Shown: in pieces, positions 1 through 12,179 of the stretch
How positions within the stretch are numbered: the first letter of the stretch is position 1
Layout of the letters: the number at the start of each line of letters is the position of its first letter
Source: Antennarius striatus
Taxonomy: Eukaryota; Chordata; Actinopteri; Lophiiformes; Antennariidae
DNA length: 64,000 nucleotides
Assembly: GCF_040054535.1 (NCBI RefSeq)
Contig: NC_090796.1
Location: forward strand, 11,946,001-12,010,000
Direction: 5' to 3'
Program-made: the position numbers and the translations under genes
Notes under the pieces: model-generated
Told to the model about the DNA's origin: nothing
Databases searched by the model: none
What the model saw: only the letters and a program-made list of their open reading frames with translations

Positions 1-3000
1 TATGGAGAAGAATGGTGCCCAATCTCTGTACCTCTCCAAAAACCTACAGAATATGTAGAGAGAATTCTATATGTTTAAGAAGTTCATAAAACAGAAATCT
101 GAGGTCACACACTTATCTTAGAACAATCAGGCTTACAGCTGAAATCTTCACTTTGGATAAATTTGAACAAAGTTGAATAGATTCTACACAGGCAAATACT
201 GCTGACTTGAAAGTGGTTAATTTTAAGGTTGATTTATTTTATGTGAACCTAATTTACAACAAATCTATAGCCTTATCTACTTCACGGTGTAATTTCAGTA
301 CTTTAGACAAACAAGCGTTTCTATCAAGCAAGCTTAAAAACTGTTTCTATTCAACAGTGGTGTCGTTCAAAGACTTCTTCATTATTAACTATTGTTTTGC
401 ATTGTTCTGATCTTTTTCTGCTTTCAACAAGGGCAGATACATTCCTCTTTGTCTTCTTTTTTTCCTCTCTAAATCTCATTGCTGCTTCTTCTGCCCTGTC
501 TGGACAACTCCTGTTGGCACTGTCCAACAATCTGGATCAATTATGGGATTGATGAGTTGGGCTCTCAACTCAATTGATAAAATCAATTTTACAAGGAGTG
601 TTCCGTGTGAACCTATCTGTCTTGATGGGACATTCTCTGTGGGCTACATGAGGAACCCTTGGGAGATGTGCCTGGTGGTTCCATTTGTGGAAGATGTTGA
701 AGATCTTTATCTGTTTGAATACACGATAACAGGGCTCGCAGTGAGTGTTGCCATAATGTGTTAAAAAATTGGAAAGACGGCAGCAAATCAAGAAGTCTAA
801 CATCCTTGTTTGGTGAGATGGCAGTGGGTACACAAACTATGGTGATTAATGAGCTTAACTGTAAGATAGACAACATCTCGGGGGAGCTCATTATTCTGTG
901 CGGGGTAGTGGGAAAGCGGGGAGCCCAACAGGAGTATAGAGAGGACTCAATTGACTGAATTGAAGTCCCTCAAAATCAAGTCATCGCTTTCCCTTACTCA
1001 ATAAAGAGATCAATAACGTACTATAATCATCTCATCTCCTCTCATTAAAGATTAAACTTCAAACTAAAAACTGTGTTTTATAAATGCTACTGACCTCTGT
1101 GAACCTGTTAACCTGTTCACTGCCATGCTCCCCTTTGGATGACATGAGCATTAGTTTGTTCTGTAGCTCCAGAAGATCTTCAAGCTTGTAGCTCCTCTCG
1201 TCTGGCTCCATTTTCACTGTGACGTGTACCATGTTTTGTAGACATCTCTACAGACAAATGAAAATTACAAAAAACTAAGAAAAGGCCCAAATCTTCATAA
1301 AATTCAACTTATTTCTGATACATTTTTTTATTGAATATTATCTGCATACCTCCTCTGTCTTTCCTTCAGACCATCCTATATGATAAACCCCACTAGCATT
1401 AATAGAGGAGGCAAGGAATAGAGAGGACTGCTCCACAGAGCCGTGAGTCTCCTTCAGTGCCTTCAGCCAACTCAGCAATCGAGTGGACTCTTTCTAGAAA
1501 ACGAAGTCAGGAGAATCATTGTAACTTTACTTCAGCAAAAGGGCTTTATGTTATGCATATAAAAAAGGAAGACATAAATACCAATTTATCTGGCAGTTTT
1601 TCATCTCTACCTAGGGTTTCCCACACTTGCTTAGCACATTTCATGAAGTCCTTAAAACCAGCTTGTGGGGAGAGGGAGTAAAGTAGAGGGGCATAACCCA
1701 TTATTGCATCGTGGAAACAAGCCACCTGGTCGATCTCGGTGTCATTCTCCCCTGCAGATATGGAAGCCAGCTCTACATAGACCTTCAAATCGCTCATATC
1801 TGTTGAAAAAAAGCAAATATGCATTGCTGAACAATGTTTTTACATTGGGATGGAGGTTTTCATTTTTCATTTGTGCCTCACTTTTAAGATTCTCTTTGAC
1901 CCAGTTGACTAGAGTCTGGCTATCGAGAAACTCTTCCAGACAGTCACATTGCTGTTTAGTGACAGTGGAGAGTTGCTGCTTGGCACGCAGTAGGTCATCA
2001 CTGAGTGATCCAAGGGCCCTCTGCTTAAATGCATCTTCTTTCTGTACATTTTTTTTTTAAAAGCACATTTGCTTCAGGTTGAAATCAGTCAGTCAACTGG
2101 TCATAAGCTGATGTTTTTTCTTGAATATTTACCAACACTTGCATTGTTTAGTGTAATATCAAAAACAAGACTTACCAGTTTACTGAGCATGTCAATTTCT
2201 GTGAAGTTGCCAGAAAGCCTCATTTTTTCAGCAATTTTCAGGATTGCACTTGCTGCAGTCGCTGTCTGATAAAGTTGTCGATATTCTTGGATCTGATTAA
2301 GTCTCAAGTTCACCCAGTCCTCATCAGGTTCAAACCTTCCTGTCTCACATAATGCCACTGACATTAGACTCAGTTCATTCTTGACCAGTTTTCCATTTCC
2401 CTGGTCTCCAGACTCCACCAAAAACTCATCAAGTAGCTTGAAAGTGATGCTAGCATTTGCAATATTGATACCAAGCTCACAGAAGTCCTTCATTAACGGT
2501 GTCCAGATGTTGTCACAGACCTCTGCTAGGGTGACTGAAATGGGAGCTGAGTGGGGCTGTTTCATTGATGCCATAGATGCAGCACCCTTTACCCAGAGAG
2601 ACAAAACCAGGTTACTGTGCTGTAGTTTGTGCATCTCGCTCGCCATTTTTAAAACACTCAGGCCTGCGTTAAACCACAGGACCTGGGGAGGGTCCCTTTT
2701 CCATTCAGCATCAATGGGATGAACCAATACCAGTTTATTCAAACTGGTAGTATTCAGAATTCCACTGTGCTGTTCCTCAAGAGTCGACATTTCAGTAACT
2801 GGTTGAAAAAAAACTATGTTAATGACAAAAGAAATTATGAATAGACTATCTAGATTAATGAAGGTTAAATGGTATTTAGTTACTGTGGTTACACTTACCT
2901 GTGATGCTTTCTGTAACTTTTGCTATCATCTTAATCAGGGTATTAATTTGCTGTTTCCGCAGGGTGAAAGCATTCAAATCTTTCTCTCTCTGAGTCAAAA

Positions 3001-6000
3001 CCATCTTTGCATCAATAGGAAATGTCTCAGATTTGCTGTTTTTCTTGTCTGTGGAATATGCACTACTGTTAGATGTATTTATTTATATTTATATCCTATT
3101 ATTTATTTATTTATTTTTCCATTCCGGGAATCTTAATACAGCTATCATGAAGGGTTATATATCATATGAAAATTCATACATTGTTGAAAGATTCTTCGAA
3201 ACTGCTCTTTATATTTAAGACATGTCTGTAGGTGTCCCAGGGAAACGTGTCCATGAAGCAGAGACTCCACCAGAGACTGCAGGGTTGACAGACAGCTGTG
3301 GAACACTTGCCTTGCAGCGTCATCCAGCTGTATTGACTCCCAGTCACCTGGGCCAAAACAATGACATTGTGAAACTCAAACATTACTGTATCTGTGTGCG
3401 TGTGCGCGTGTGTGTGTGTACCTTTGGTAAGTATGTGGTTAATGGCAGACTGCGGATCAAGGAGATGGACTACAGCATTGTCTTTGAATCGTGCTGCTGA
3501 CTCGACCACGACAGCAGACAAGACCACAAGCGGAATTAACTTCACCTTAGAGCTGAGATTCCTCATCAAGCCTCCCTCCTGCCCTCTCTAAAGACATGAG
3601 TGAATTTACAATACCATACAAATAATTTGGCCAACATCAAACAAAAACGGTTTGACAATGATCCACTGATGATTATACAACACCACAGTGCCAGTATCTC
3701 CTATCAATTATCATATGCATCTAGCAATGCTTTTCAAATTATGGATCAACATCACTGTTACAAGCAAGCTGATCTTATTCTCCAAGTAGTATGAACATTA
3801 CCTGACAAATGGCCTTGATAGAAGACTGACACAGTTCATCGAAACAGGTCTGTACAACTTCATGGCTTTTCCTTATTGCTGCCAAAGGTGGCTCACGGCA
3901 GCAGATCAGTACTACACCCTCGTCACCATACTTTACAGAAAACATGAAAAAACAATCAAGACAACTATCTGCTCGGGCTGGATTCCTGTTCTAACAATTA
4001 TACAATATCTTGGGCTTGGCATCCCCCTGTGTAAAACTAGAGGAATAATGCCTAATTTACATGGATCAATAAGCAACCACTGACCTTGGAAAATCTCTTC
4101 TTTAGGTCTCTTATCAGGCTCAGCTTCCAACAGGATGAAACTTCTTCAAGAGAACACTCCACTTTCATCAGAGAATCCCACATCTGAAAATTTGCCGTAA
4201 TTAACAGCATGACTTAAAAATTAATGTATGTAAAAATTAGAAAAAGAAGGTGAACTTTAAATTTAGATGGCATGCTATCTGAACTGACCCGTATAATAAA
4301 TCAGCAGTCTATAAAATGACTGAATTACCTGGCAAAAACTATTGGGAGAAATATTCTACTAAAAAGTGTACCTCAATTTCCTTTGGACAGAGTAACTCTG
4401 ACACCCTCAAATCGGGATTTTGCAATAATCCATCTCTCCACTTAATGATGTGCTGCTGCACAGCATGTAATTCCTCTGCAAGACTCTTCAACCCATCTTC
4501 TGAAGACTAAAATAAGCAGAATTGAAATACAGTGAATTAAAACTGTTGTTCCATGATTTGGTAATTGGAGCATGTAATAAAAAGGCAGTCACCTCTTTCC
4601 TCAGTTTAGAATCCCAAATCTCTGCTAATTTCAACACTAGCTTGTAGGAAAGGACTGCGGCTTGATACTCATGAATGAGTCGCACGATTGTACATGTGCT
4701 CTTCATCACCCTAATACTGCTCATCAGGGCTAGATTGGCATTTCCAGATTCAATCATTCTAGAAAAATAAAAGCTGAAATGGAGCATTAAATGGCTGGCA
4801 ATTTATCACTTGAGGAAAATTTAGCAAATCCTTACCTGTCCTTCTCTTTGTCCACTACCTGCAATATATAGGTCAATGTTTTCTGGGTATGCTGCATGTA
4901 AAGAGAGCAAAGATTACATCAATTACTTCATTACATTATTTCATCCTGACTGAAAGACTTGGAAGAATGAATTAGGCAGTATTTACTCTTGTATATACTA
5001 TTATCTACAATTTACAAATTCAGAATTGTTAAAAGAAAAAAGACAGATATGCCACCTTACTGGTTTATAAACTGAAAAAGGCAGCAGGTTTAATTTCAAA
5101 TATACGAGCATTTTGTGTCCTTTTGTGGGTTTAGTTTTCACAGAATGCTACGATCACACCTAGCATAATGGCGACCTTTATAACATCACCATAGCAACAC
5201 AACAGCAGCAAAAATGGATTGATTCATTACTAATAAGAAATGCTAATTTCTTATATTGTTACAATTTTGTGTTTAAATTGTAACAATATAATAACTGTGT
5301 TAAAAAAACATTGATTTGATATAATTAAAACCTTGTTTTGAAGTCACAAAAATTTCATGGATTAAGTTCAGGATTGATCCTGACTAAAAAGACTTTGGCT
5401 GTTTTATCTTAAATACTTCGCTTTGTTCAATTTTCTACCTTCACATTCTCCTGGGCTCTATTGCTGTCCCCTGCTTTAATGCATTCTCGCAATCTGTAGA
5501 GCAGACTCTGGATCAGGTGTTCTGTATCTATTCCTGTCAGTTCTGAAAAATCAGGAAGATCCTCAAATGCTACCAGAGACAACCAGCTCAAGAGGAGCAG
5601 GGGCCTCTCTTTGACCATGGATAAACAGGTCCGGATCAAGGTCAGCATTCTCCTGCAGCAAGGACAAAAGTTAAGCCAGCTAAACATGATCACCATTTCA
5701 GGAAAATAAATTATTTTTCTTAGAAAAACTCACTTTCTTTTGTCTGGGTAGCACTTTATGTTCTCCCTGAACCTGACAAAACTGACATTTTCAAGTCCTG
5801 ACCAGTTTTCCTCCTCGACAGCTGGACCCACTTTTGTGGCACCAGCTCCTGGATGTCGGAGTTTGAAGAGCAGAGGAATGAGAAAGATGATCTCTGACAC
5901 CATTTGCTGCTCACAGAGGTTTATGAGATCCAACAGGATGCTGATGAAAAGAAACAGTAACCTGTGAGAATGTGCTACACATACAAGGTTGAATTGCCCA

Positions 6001-9000
6001 TTGCACTTACACATTTACATTAGCTTTTCAGAGTGACAGTTTTTATCCATCAACAAATACACTGCATATTCCTTGGAGAAAATAATTTTCCACTATTCTG
6101 AGAAAAAAGTTATTTAAGGTGAATTTAGCCACTCATAAAACTTTCTCAGTTGTCACAAAACGTCTGATAAAGCTAACTTTAGCCTGCAAGAAAAACAAAG
6201 ATTAGCTTGAAATCCTGTAAAAAAACAAACAAATTTCCTACTATTGTGGTTGTTGGAATACATTGTGCAATCCATCCAGGTTTTCCTTGCTCATTGCAAT
6301 CTCTGAAGATACCAAAAGGCAAAGGTCAGCCCAACCTTTGACTCCAAGGTTGATGTTACATTTCCTGGTAACCTGGAAAACTGACAGGCCCAGAATAAGC
6401 GGACTGGTGCTCCGGCACCCTGGGAATTTCTCCTCTGACTCTCTCTTTAAGATGTGAACCAAAGTCTCTGCAATTAGCTCTGATACCTACAAACACAAGT
6501 AACATCTGTTTACTGGTGGATTAGTGGACATGACAAATAACTGCTTTGAATTTAACTCTTCTTTACCAACCATGACTGAAGGAGGAGATGAATTATCTTG
6601 AAATGTGATCCTTCTATGCGCAGAACCAAGGCTTGTTATAAAATGTATCAAGTTGTCACAAATAGTCCCAGTGCTCCTTTTGTCTGATGGGGACCATTTC
6701 TGGAAAATTCTGTTGAGCAGATGCCTTGCTGAAGCCTGCCAAGTGTCTGATATCTCTTCACCTTTTGATTTCTTTGCACCAAGCATTTGAAGACCAGTTT
6801 GAAAAAAACCTTGCTGACGGCCAATGAAGCATTCATAAAGGTGCAACTCTAGAAAATACACAGGCAGTTACATGTCCATTTATGTCAAAGAAACAAATAC
6901 AAAATGGTGTTCTGTTATTGTAAGGCTAAATGGCTTCATTATCTTACCTTTAGTGTTAGGATTTGGTGAAATTTTAATGTGTCTTGTGGCAAACCCTGCA
7001 ATCTCCTTCTGTCGTTGTTTTACACCATACCAGTAGGTCAACCAGGTGTTCCTCTGCAACTGACTTTCTTCAATTGACAGACTTGCTTCTATCAAACATC
7101 CTCCCTTTTTTAGGCCACTAAACATAAAATATTGACCTTTTGTTATAATGCAGCTTTACTGAAGCTAATAGTGAGGTAAAATCTCAAAGCATAAAAACAG
7201 TCGTATGTTTTTTATCATGTTTCATGGATCTGTACTCCAGAACATTTCAAATTAATTTGAGGTTGTAGGCTGAACAGTGTAAGATGTGTGTGCATTGTCA
7301 AGACAATATTAAAATTTTCAAATCTTGAAGGGAGGCATCTAATTTTTTAATCTGTTGGAAGATTATATAAAAAGAAAATAAGCATTTGAAGAAAGCAAGA
7401 AGTGAAAATGTTTTCACATCATATTTTTCAGATTTTCTTCAGATTCACTGACTTCAAATTATTTCATACTCAATACAATAATTTTCCCTAAACATGCATC
7501 AATTCTTTTAGCAAAAGCATAAGTTTCAAAGGCTAAAGTAAAAGCTGATTTATATAACCCTCTAGTCCAGGCGGAATGATTTTGAGTTTTGTTTAAGATT
7601 TAAGCTTTTCCTTTAGAATTCATAAAGATGAAGATAAACTGTCGAAAATGCTGTTCAATGAATGTCAGGCGCTTTATGATGTAGACTTTCAAAATTAGTA
7701 ACGGAAATTAATACAGTGAGCTTTGTCTGCACATAGGTATTACGATGAAAACAAAATAACCACACACAAAGACATCAATACTCACAAAAAATGTGTAATT
7801 TTAAAGGGTAAATTCCCCCCAGCATGCCACAGCAAAAGTGTGTCATGCCCTTGGCTGAACCTAAATGCTTTGTCAAGCACAGCGTAGATGTACAAGGTGA
7901 ACATAGGAGAACCGGGCAGAGGGCTCACTGGGCCTCCTTCACTGTGGACACAAATAATACACAAATACATATACATTAGTCTCAGGCAGAACCACAATAT
8001 TTGGTGTCACTGTTCATATCCAGTTTATACTCACCATGTGCTCTGGGATGGTTTTGTAAGTCTATTTGCTGCATTGGAGGTTTCCATTTTCGACTGTTTC
8101 TCACTCCCACCTTCTCCAGACACAACTCTAGCGTATAACGTTGATTTGACACCTTTTTCAACTTGGGAGGCATTTGTGGTTCCTGCAGACCTAGGCTCCA
8201 CTTTAAAGTCTGATACCATGTTTGGGGTTTGTTCATTCACTGAATCTGGTGCTTTGTTAATGTCTGGATTGTGCTCTAATGGAATCTCACCAGGGGCCTC
8301 ATCTTGTAGCTTGGACTGAGGTGTTTGACTGTCTTGTTTTAGCGATGACACAGCATTAACTGTGCCTAGTCGAGTCTCCTCACTGTTAGTAACATCTTGT
8401 TTTACCTTAGGGAATTCTGTTTGTGATTCCTGGTTGTTCTGACAAACAACTGGAGTTTGTGTATACTTGTGTGTGCACCATAATTTATCGGTTTGGGTCT
8501 GAGCTTCCATTGTCGATGCATCTTTGTGAGACTGCCCTCTACTTTTATCTTCAGTCTGCATGTTGTCTTCTACTTGGGGATCGACATGTTGTGATTCTTC
8601 TGCAAGACTCTCCTGAGTTTGAATGACTGCAGACTTCACTACCTCCATATTGGCTTTTTCTGTTTCATTATTTTTTATGCCTGTGTCATCTTTTGCATAT
8701 GAGCTGGACTTTTTGCTTTGATTTAGCTTTTTCTTCTTTTTTCGGCCTTGAGCTTTCTTACTGAGGCCTGCTGGTCCATTGTCCTGGAACAAATTTTAAC
8801 ACAATCTTTATCCCAGATCTGTTTTTTTTTTTTTTTTTTCCCATAATCAAATGGGGGGGGGGGGGGACTAACTTCAGATTTCTACCTTATGCCTCTTGCA
8901 GGATCTTTTAGCTGCAGTATGCATCTCTTTCTGGGTTTCCATCTGTGACTCAGAGGATCCATTGGGGTTTCCTGCTCCCTTCTCCATCTGTAGGGAGTCT

Positions 9001-9420
9001 TGTCTGTTATAAATCTGAGAAAATAAATCATAACAGTACACATCTACCATCAACTTGGAGTAATCTCTGATGGAACCTCAAAATAATAAATTAATTAAAA
9101 ACGTTTAAATGACAATGACTAATTGTTTTTCTTATTCATAAACGCTTAATGACTTTTTTATCTGAATTAATTTTTCTCAAATTCGAAGTCGTTACTTACG
9201 GCCAGACTTCAAAAAGGAATCAAATTCCTCTTTACAGTTGTACTAGCCTATACTATATCTCCTTAAGCAGAAAAATAAAACGTTTAAGACCAAAAATATT
9301 CATCTTTTTGTGATATTTACCTGTCTTTTCAGTCGGCAAATGCGGAACATCACATCCAGTGTAACATTCTGAGATGTTTGTTACGTTTGCAGAGTTGAAC
9401 CCAGACGTCGAACATTAAGG
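1..9420 (-). CDS. rnf213: rnf213 (mysterin) E3 ubiquitin ligase, N-terminal portion, 22 coding exons, truncated by window edge
   Basis: Giant AAA+/RING-type ubiquitin ligase of the cytosol and lipid droplets. Only the N-terminal arm is present, so no Walker or RING motifs are expected here. Exons read from splice sites (minus strand, listed 5' to 3'): noncoding 9321-~9420; coding 8886-9014 (ATG at 8987), 8035-8783, 7786-7941, 6948-7117, 6567-6848, 6242-6479, 5734-5940, 5439-5652, 4836-4891, 4593-4758, 4372-4506, 4085-4183, 3802-3930, 3422-3578, 3180-3347, 2899-3048, 2176-2798, 1882-2041, 1582-1799, 1350-1493, 1095-1247, 1-43 (partial). They splice into one open frame of about 1,500 codons. 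Recognition rests on segments such as LASISAGENDTEIDQVACFHDA and NMVHVTVKMEPDER, and on a carbohydrate-binding-like stretch encoded at 6948-7117 and 7786-7941. The second coding exon (about 250 codons) is low-complexity, Lys/Ser/Gln-rich and carries a KKKKK run. Boundaries near 6479 and 5940 were chosen to keep the frame. Paralogue (a or b) not resolved. Confidence 0.9.
44..1094. other. rnf213 intron with an unassigned ORF-rich insert
   Basis: This intron separates the coding exon at 1095-1247 from the partial exon at 1-43. Minus-strand 348-540 is an open frame of about 60 codons, Lys/Arg/Glu-rich (contains RFREEKKKTKRNVSALVES), ending in a stop. Minus 613-891 is a further 92-codon open stretch. 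Neither fits the rnf213 reading frame or was recognised. The compositional contrast with the AT-rich flanks suggests a degraded mobile-element insert, but no terminal repeats were seen. Confidence 0.3.
5251..5291. other. Perfect 17-bp inverted repeat in an rnf213 intron
   Basis: Left arm TTATATTGTTACAATTT (5251-5267) and right arm AAATTGTAACAATATAA (5275-5291) are exact reverse complements around a 7-nt loop. All AT-rich; it lies between the coding exons at 5439 and 4891. Confidence 0.85.
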
Positions 9421-9639
9421 GATTGTCAACCAAGTAATTGTCCTCTTGAAACTTGGATTTTATCTTCAGACAGAGTCCCAGCTTCCCAAACGTGGTGTTT
9501 CAAAAACATAATATAAAATATATAATAATAATTTTAAAATATATTTACATTTGTTTAGGTCAGCTAACAAATTTCTTTGGAGACTTCTACGGGCTGATTC
9601 AGTAGGTTAATTTCAGACTGTCCCTAACACCAGGGGAAA

Positions 9640-9740
9640 AATCCTTTCACTTTCGTTTCTCACGGAGTCTCGTCAGACTGGAAACTTAAACTGCATTCAC
9701 AGAAAGACTCCATGCTCAATCAGGAAAAAAGAAACTGAGA
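9640..9740 (-). promoter_or_regulatory. Interferon-stimulated response elements upstream of rnf213
   Basis: On the minus strand, 9645-9659 reads GAAACGAAAGTGAAA: three GAAA units spaced by two bases, the IRF/ISRE pattern. A second, weaker match lies at 9724-9736 (AAAA-AA-GAAACT form). Both sit about 230-330 bp upstream of the noncoding first exon, with an AT-rich TATA-like stretch at about 9515-9550 between. Mammalian and fish RNF213 genes are known to be interferon-inducible, so the position makes sense. The transcription start was not determined. Confidence 0.7.
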
Positions 9741-9999
9741 GAAGCGAACAAACTTGACAATTCGGTGATTTGCTCGGGAAAGGCTTTAAGAGAGCACCAG
9801 GCCGTGTATTTCTCAAATTGTTAAAAGAAGAAAATTATGTCCCAGAAGAGGTATCATCTCCCCCTTGACTTTTTCAGTGAAGTTGTCCCTTTTCATCATT
9901 ATTCAGATGGTTCATGGGTTGTGTATTTGAGAATAACTTTGTAAAACGATGGAAAAAAACAACTGTTGTGATAGTCTCAGAGCTACACTTGAGTTGTTT

Positions 10000-10232
<233 letters not shown>

Positions 10233-10605
10233 CAGTATCCATCTATCTGTATCAGCATATTCCAGTACATAATATGAAAATACTCATAGAATAAATAAAA
10301 CACAAAATACAAAAGAATGAGTATGTTGTTAATTGAAATGTCAATGTCTGTTTTAAAGAATATTTAGGACCTGACTCAATGCTAAAATACTCATAAAACA
10401 TTACACTGGATGTAACTTAGAAATCTAAAAATCTTTGAGTTTCACCCACATAACATAAAAAGTACTGACAGAGGCAAGGAAATAATTCCCAAAACTCAAA
10501 ATGACAAGAATAAATATATTTGCTCTTTATCACTAACCTTGGTTCTTATAATTCCATTCTTCTGTCTGTGTCGTGTTCTGTTTGTGAGCAACACACAGAG
10601 TCAAC

Positions 10606-11690
<1,085 letters not shown>

Positions 11691-12127
11691 AAAGTTATCT
11701 ATACATGGTGTAAATATCTTTCCTGACAACTAAAGAATTAACAGATTACCTGTAATTTATTTGTCATTCAGTGGAGAACACTTACCTGCAGAGACAGTCA
11801 ACTAATCTAATGAGGTCAAAACCGACACTCTTAAGCATCTCATTGCCTGCAAAGGTGGGAGTGTCTCAGGTTTCCTCCCCCATCTGACTCTCACACAAAC
11901 TGGGCCTCATATGTCAGGATTTCACTTCAAAGTCAAGCATGAAACTGTAATGACTTTTTCCTTCAAGGCTGACCTGCTAGAGATCTTTATATTTCCCACT
12001 GTTTTAAGCATTTAAAGGACATGTTGCTATGTACACCTTAGCTGATCAATTAAAGATGACATGTAAGGAGGAAGAACTTAAGAAAAAGTGTATATGAGGT
12101 GTAAATGTGTCTGTGATGATGAGTCTC

Positions 12128-12175
12128 ATATATAGATAGATAATTTAATAATCCCGGAGGAAATTGTAATCATAT
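12128..12175 (-). repeat. Degraded third copy of the LINE 3' terminus
   Basis: TAGATAGATAATTTAATAATCC followed by a CGGAGGAAATTG block matches the reverse complement of the LINE 3' end at 10038-10060, with a decayed GATA tail of only two to three units. No coding remnant accompanies it. Confidence 0.6.
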
Positions 12176-12179
12176 ATAG

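Noticed and set aside
3222..3591. Plus-strand frames and the 131-codon minus frame over 3174-3569
   Set aside because: The minus frame crosses an intron; the true exons here (3180-3347 and 3422-3578) use splice-defined frames, the first in a different frame.
8031..8792. Treating this frame as a stand-alone 253-aa gene
   Set aside because: Its first codon is a TTG inside a splice acceptor; the true start is at 8987 in the preceding exon and the frame continues through a GTGAGT donor at 8034.
8820..8870. T18 and G14 homopolymer runs as a functional element
   Set aside because: They lie in a short rnf213 intron and are more likely slippage or assembly-length artefacts.
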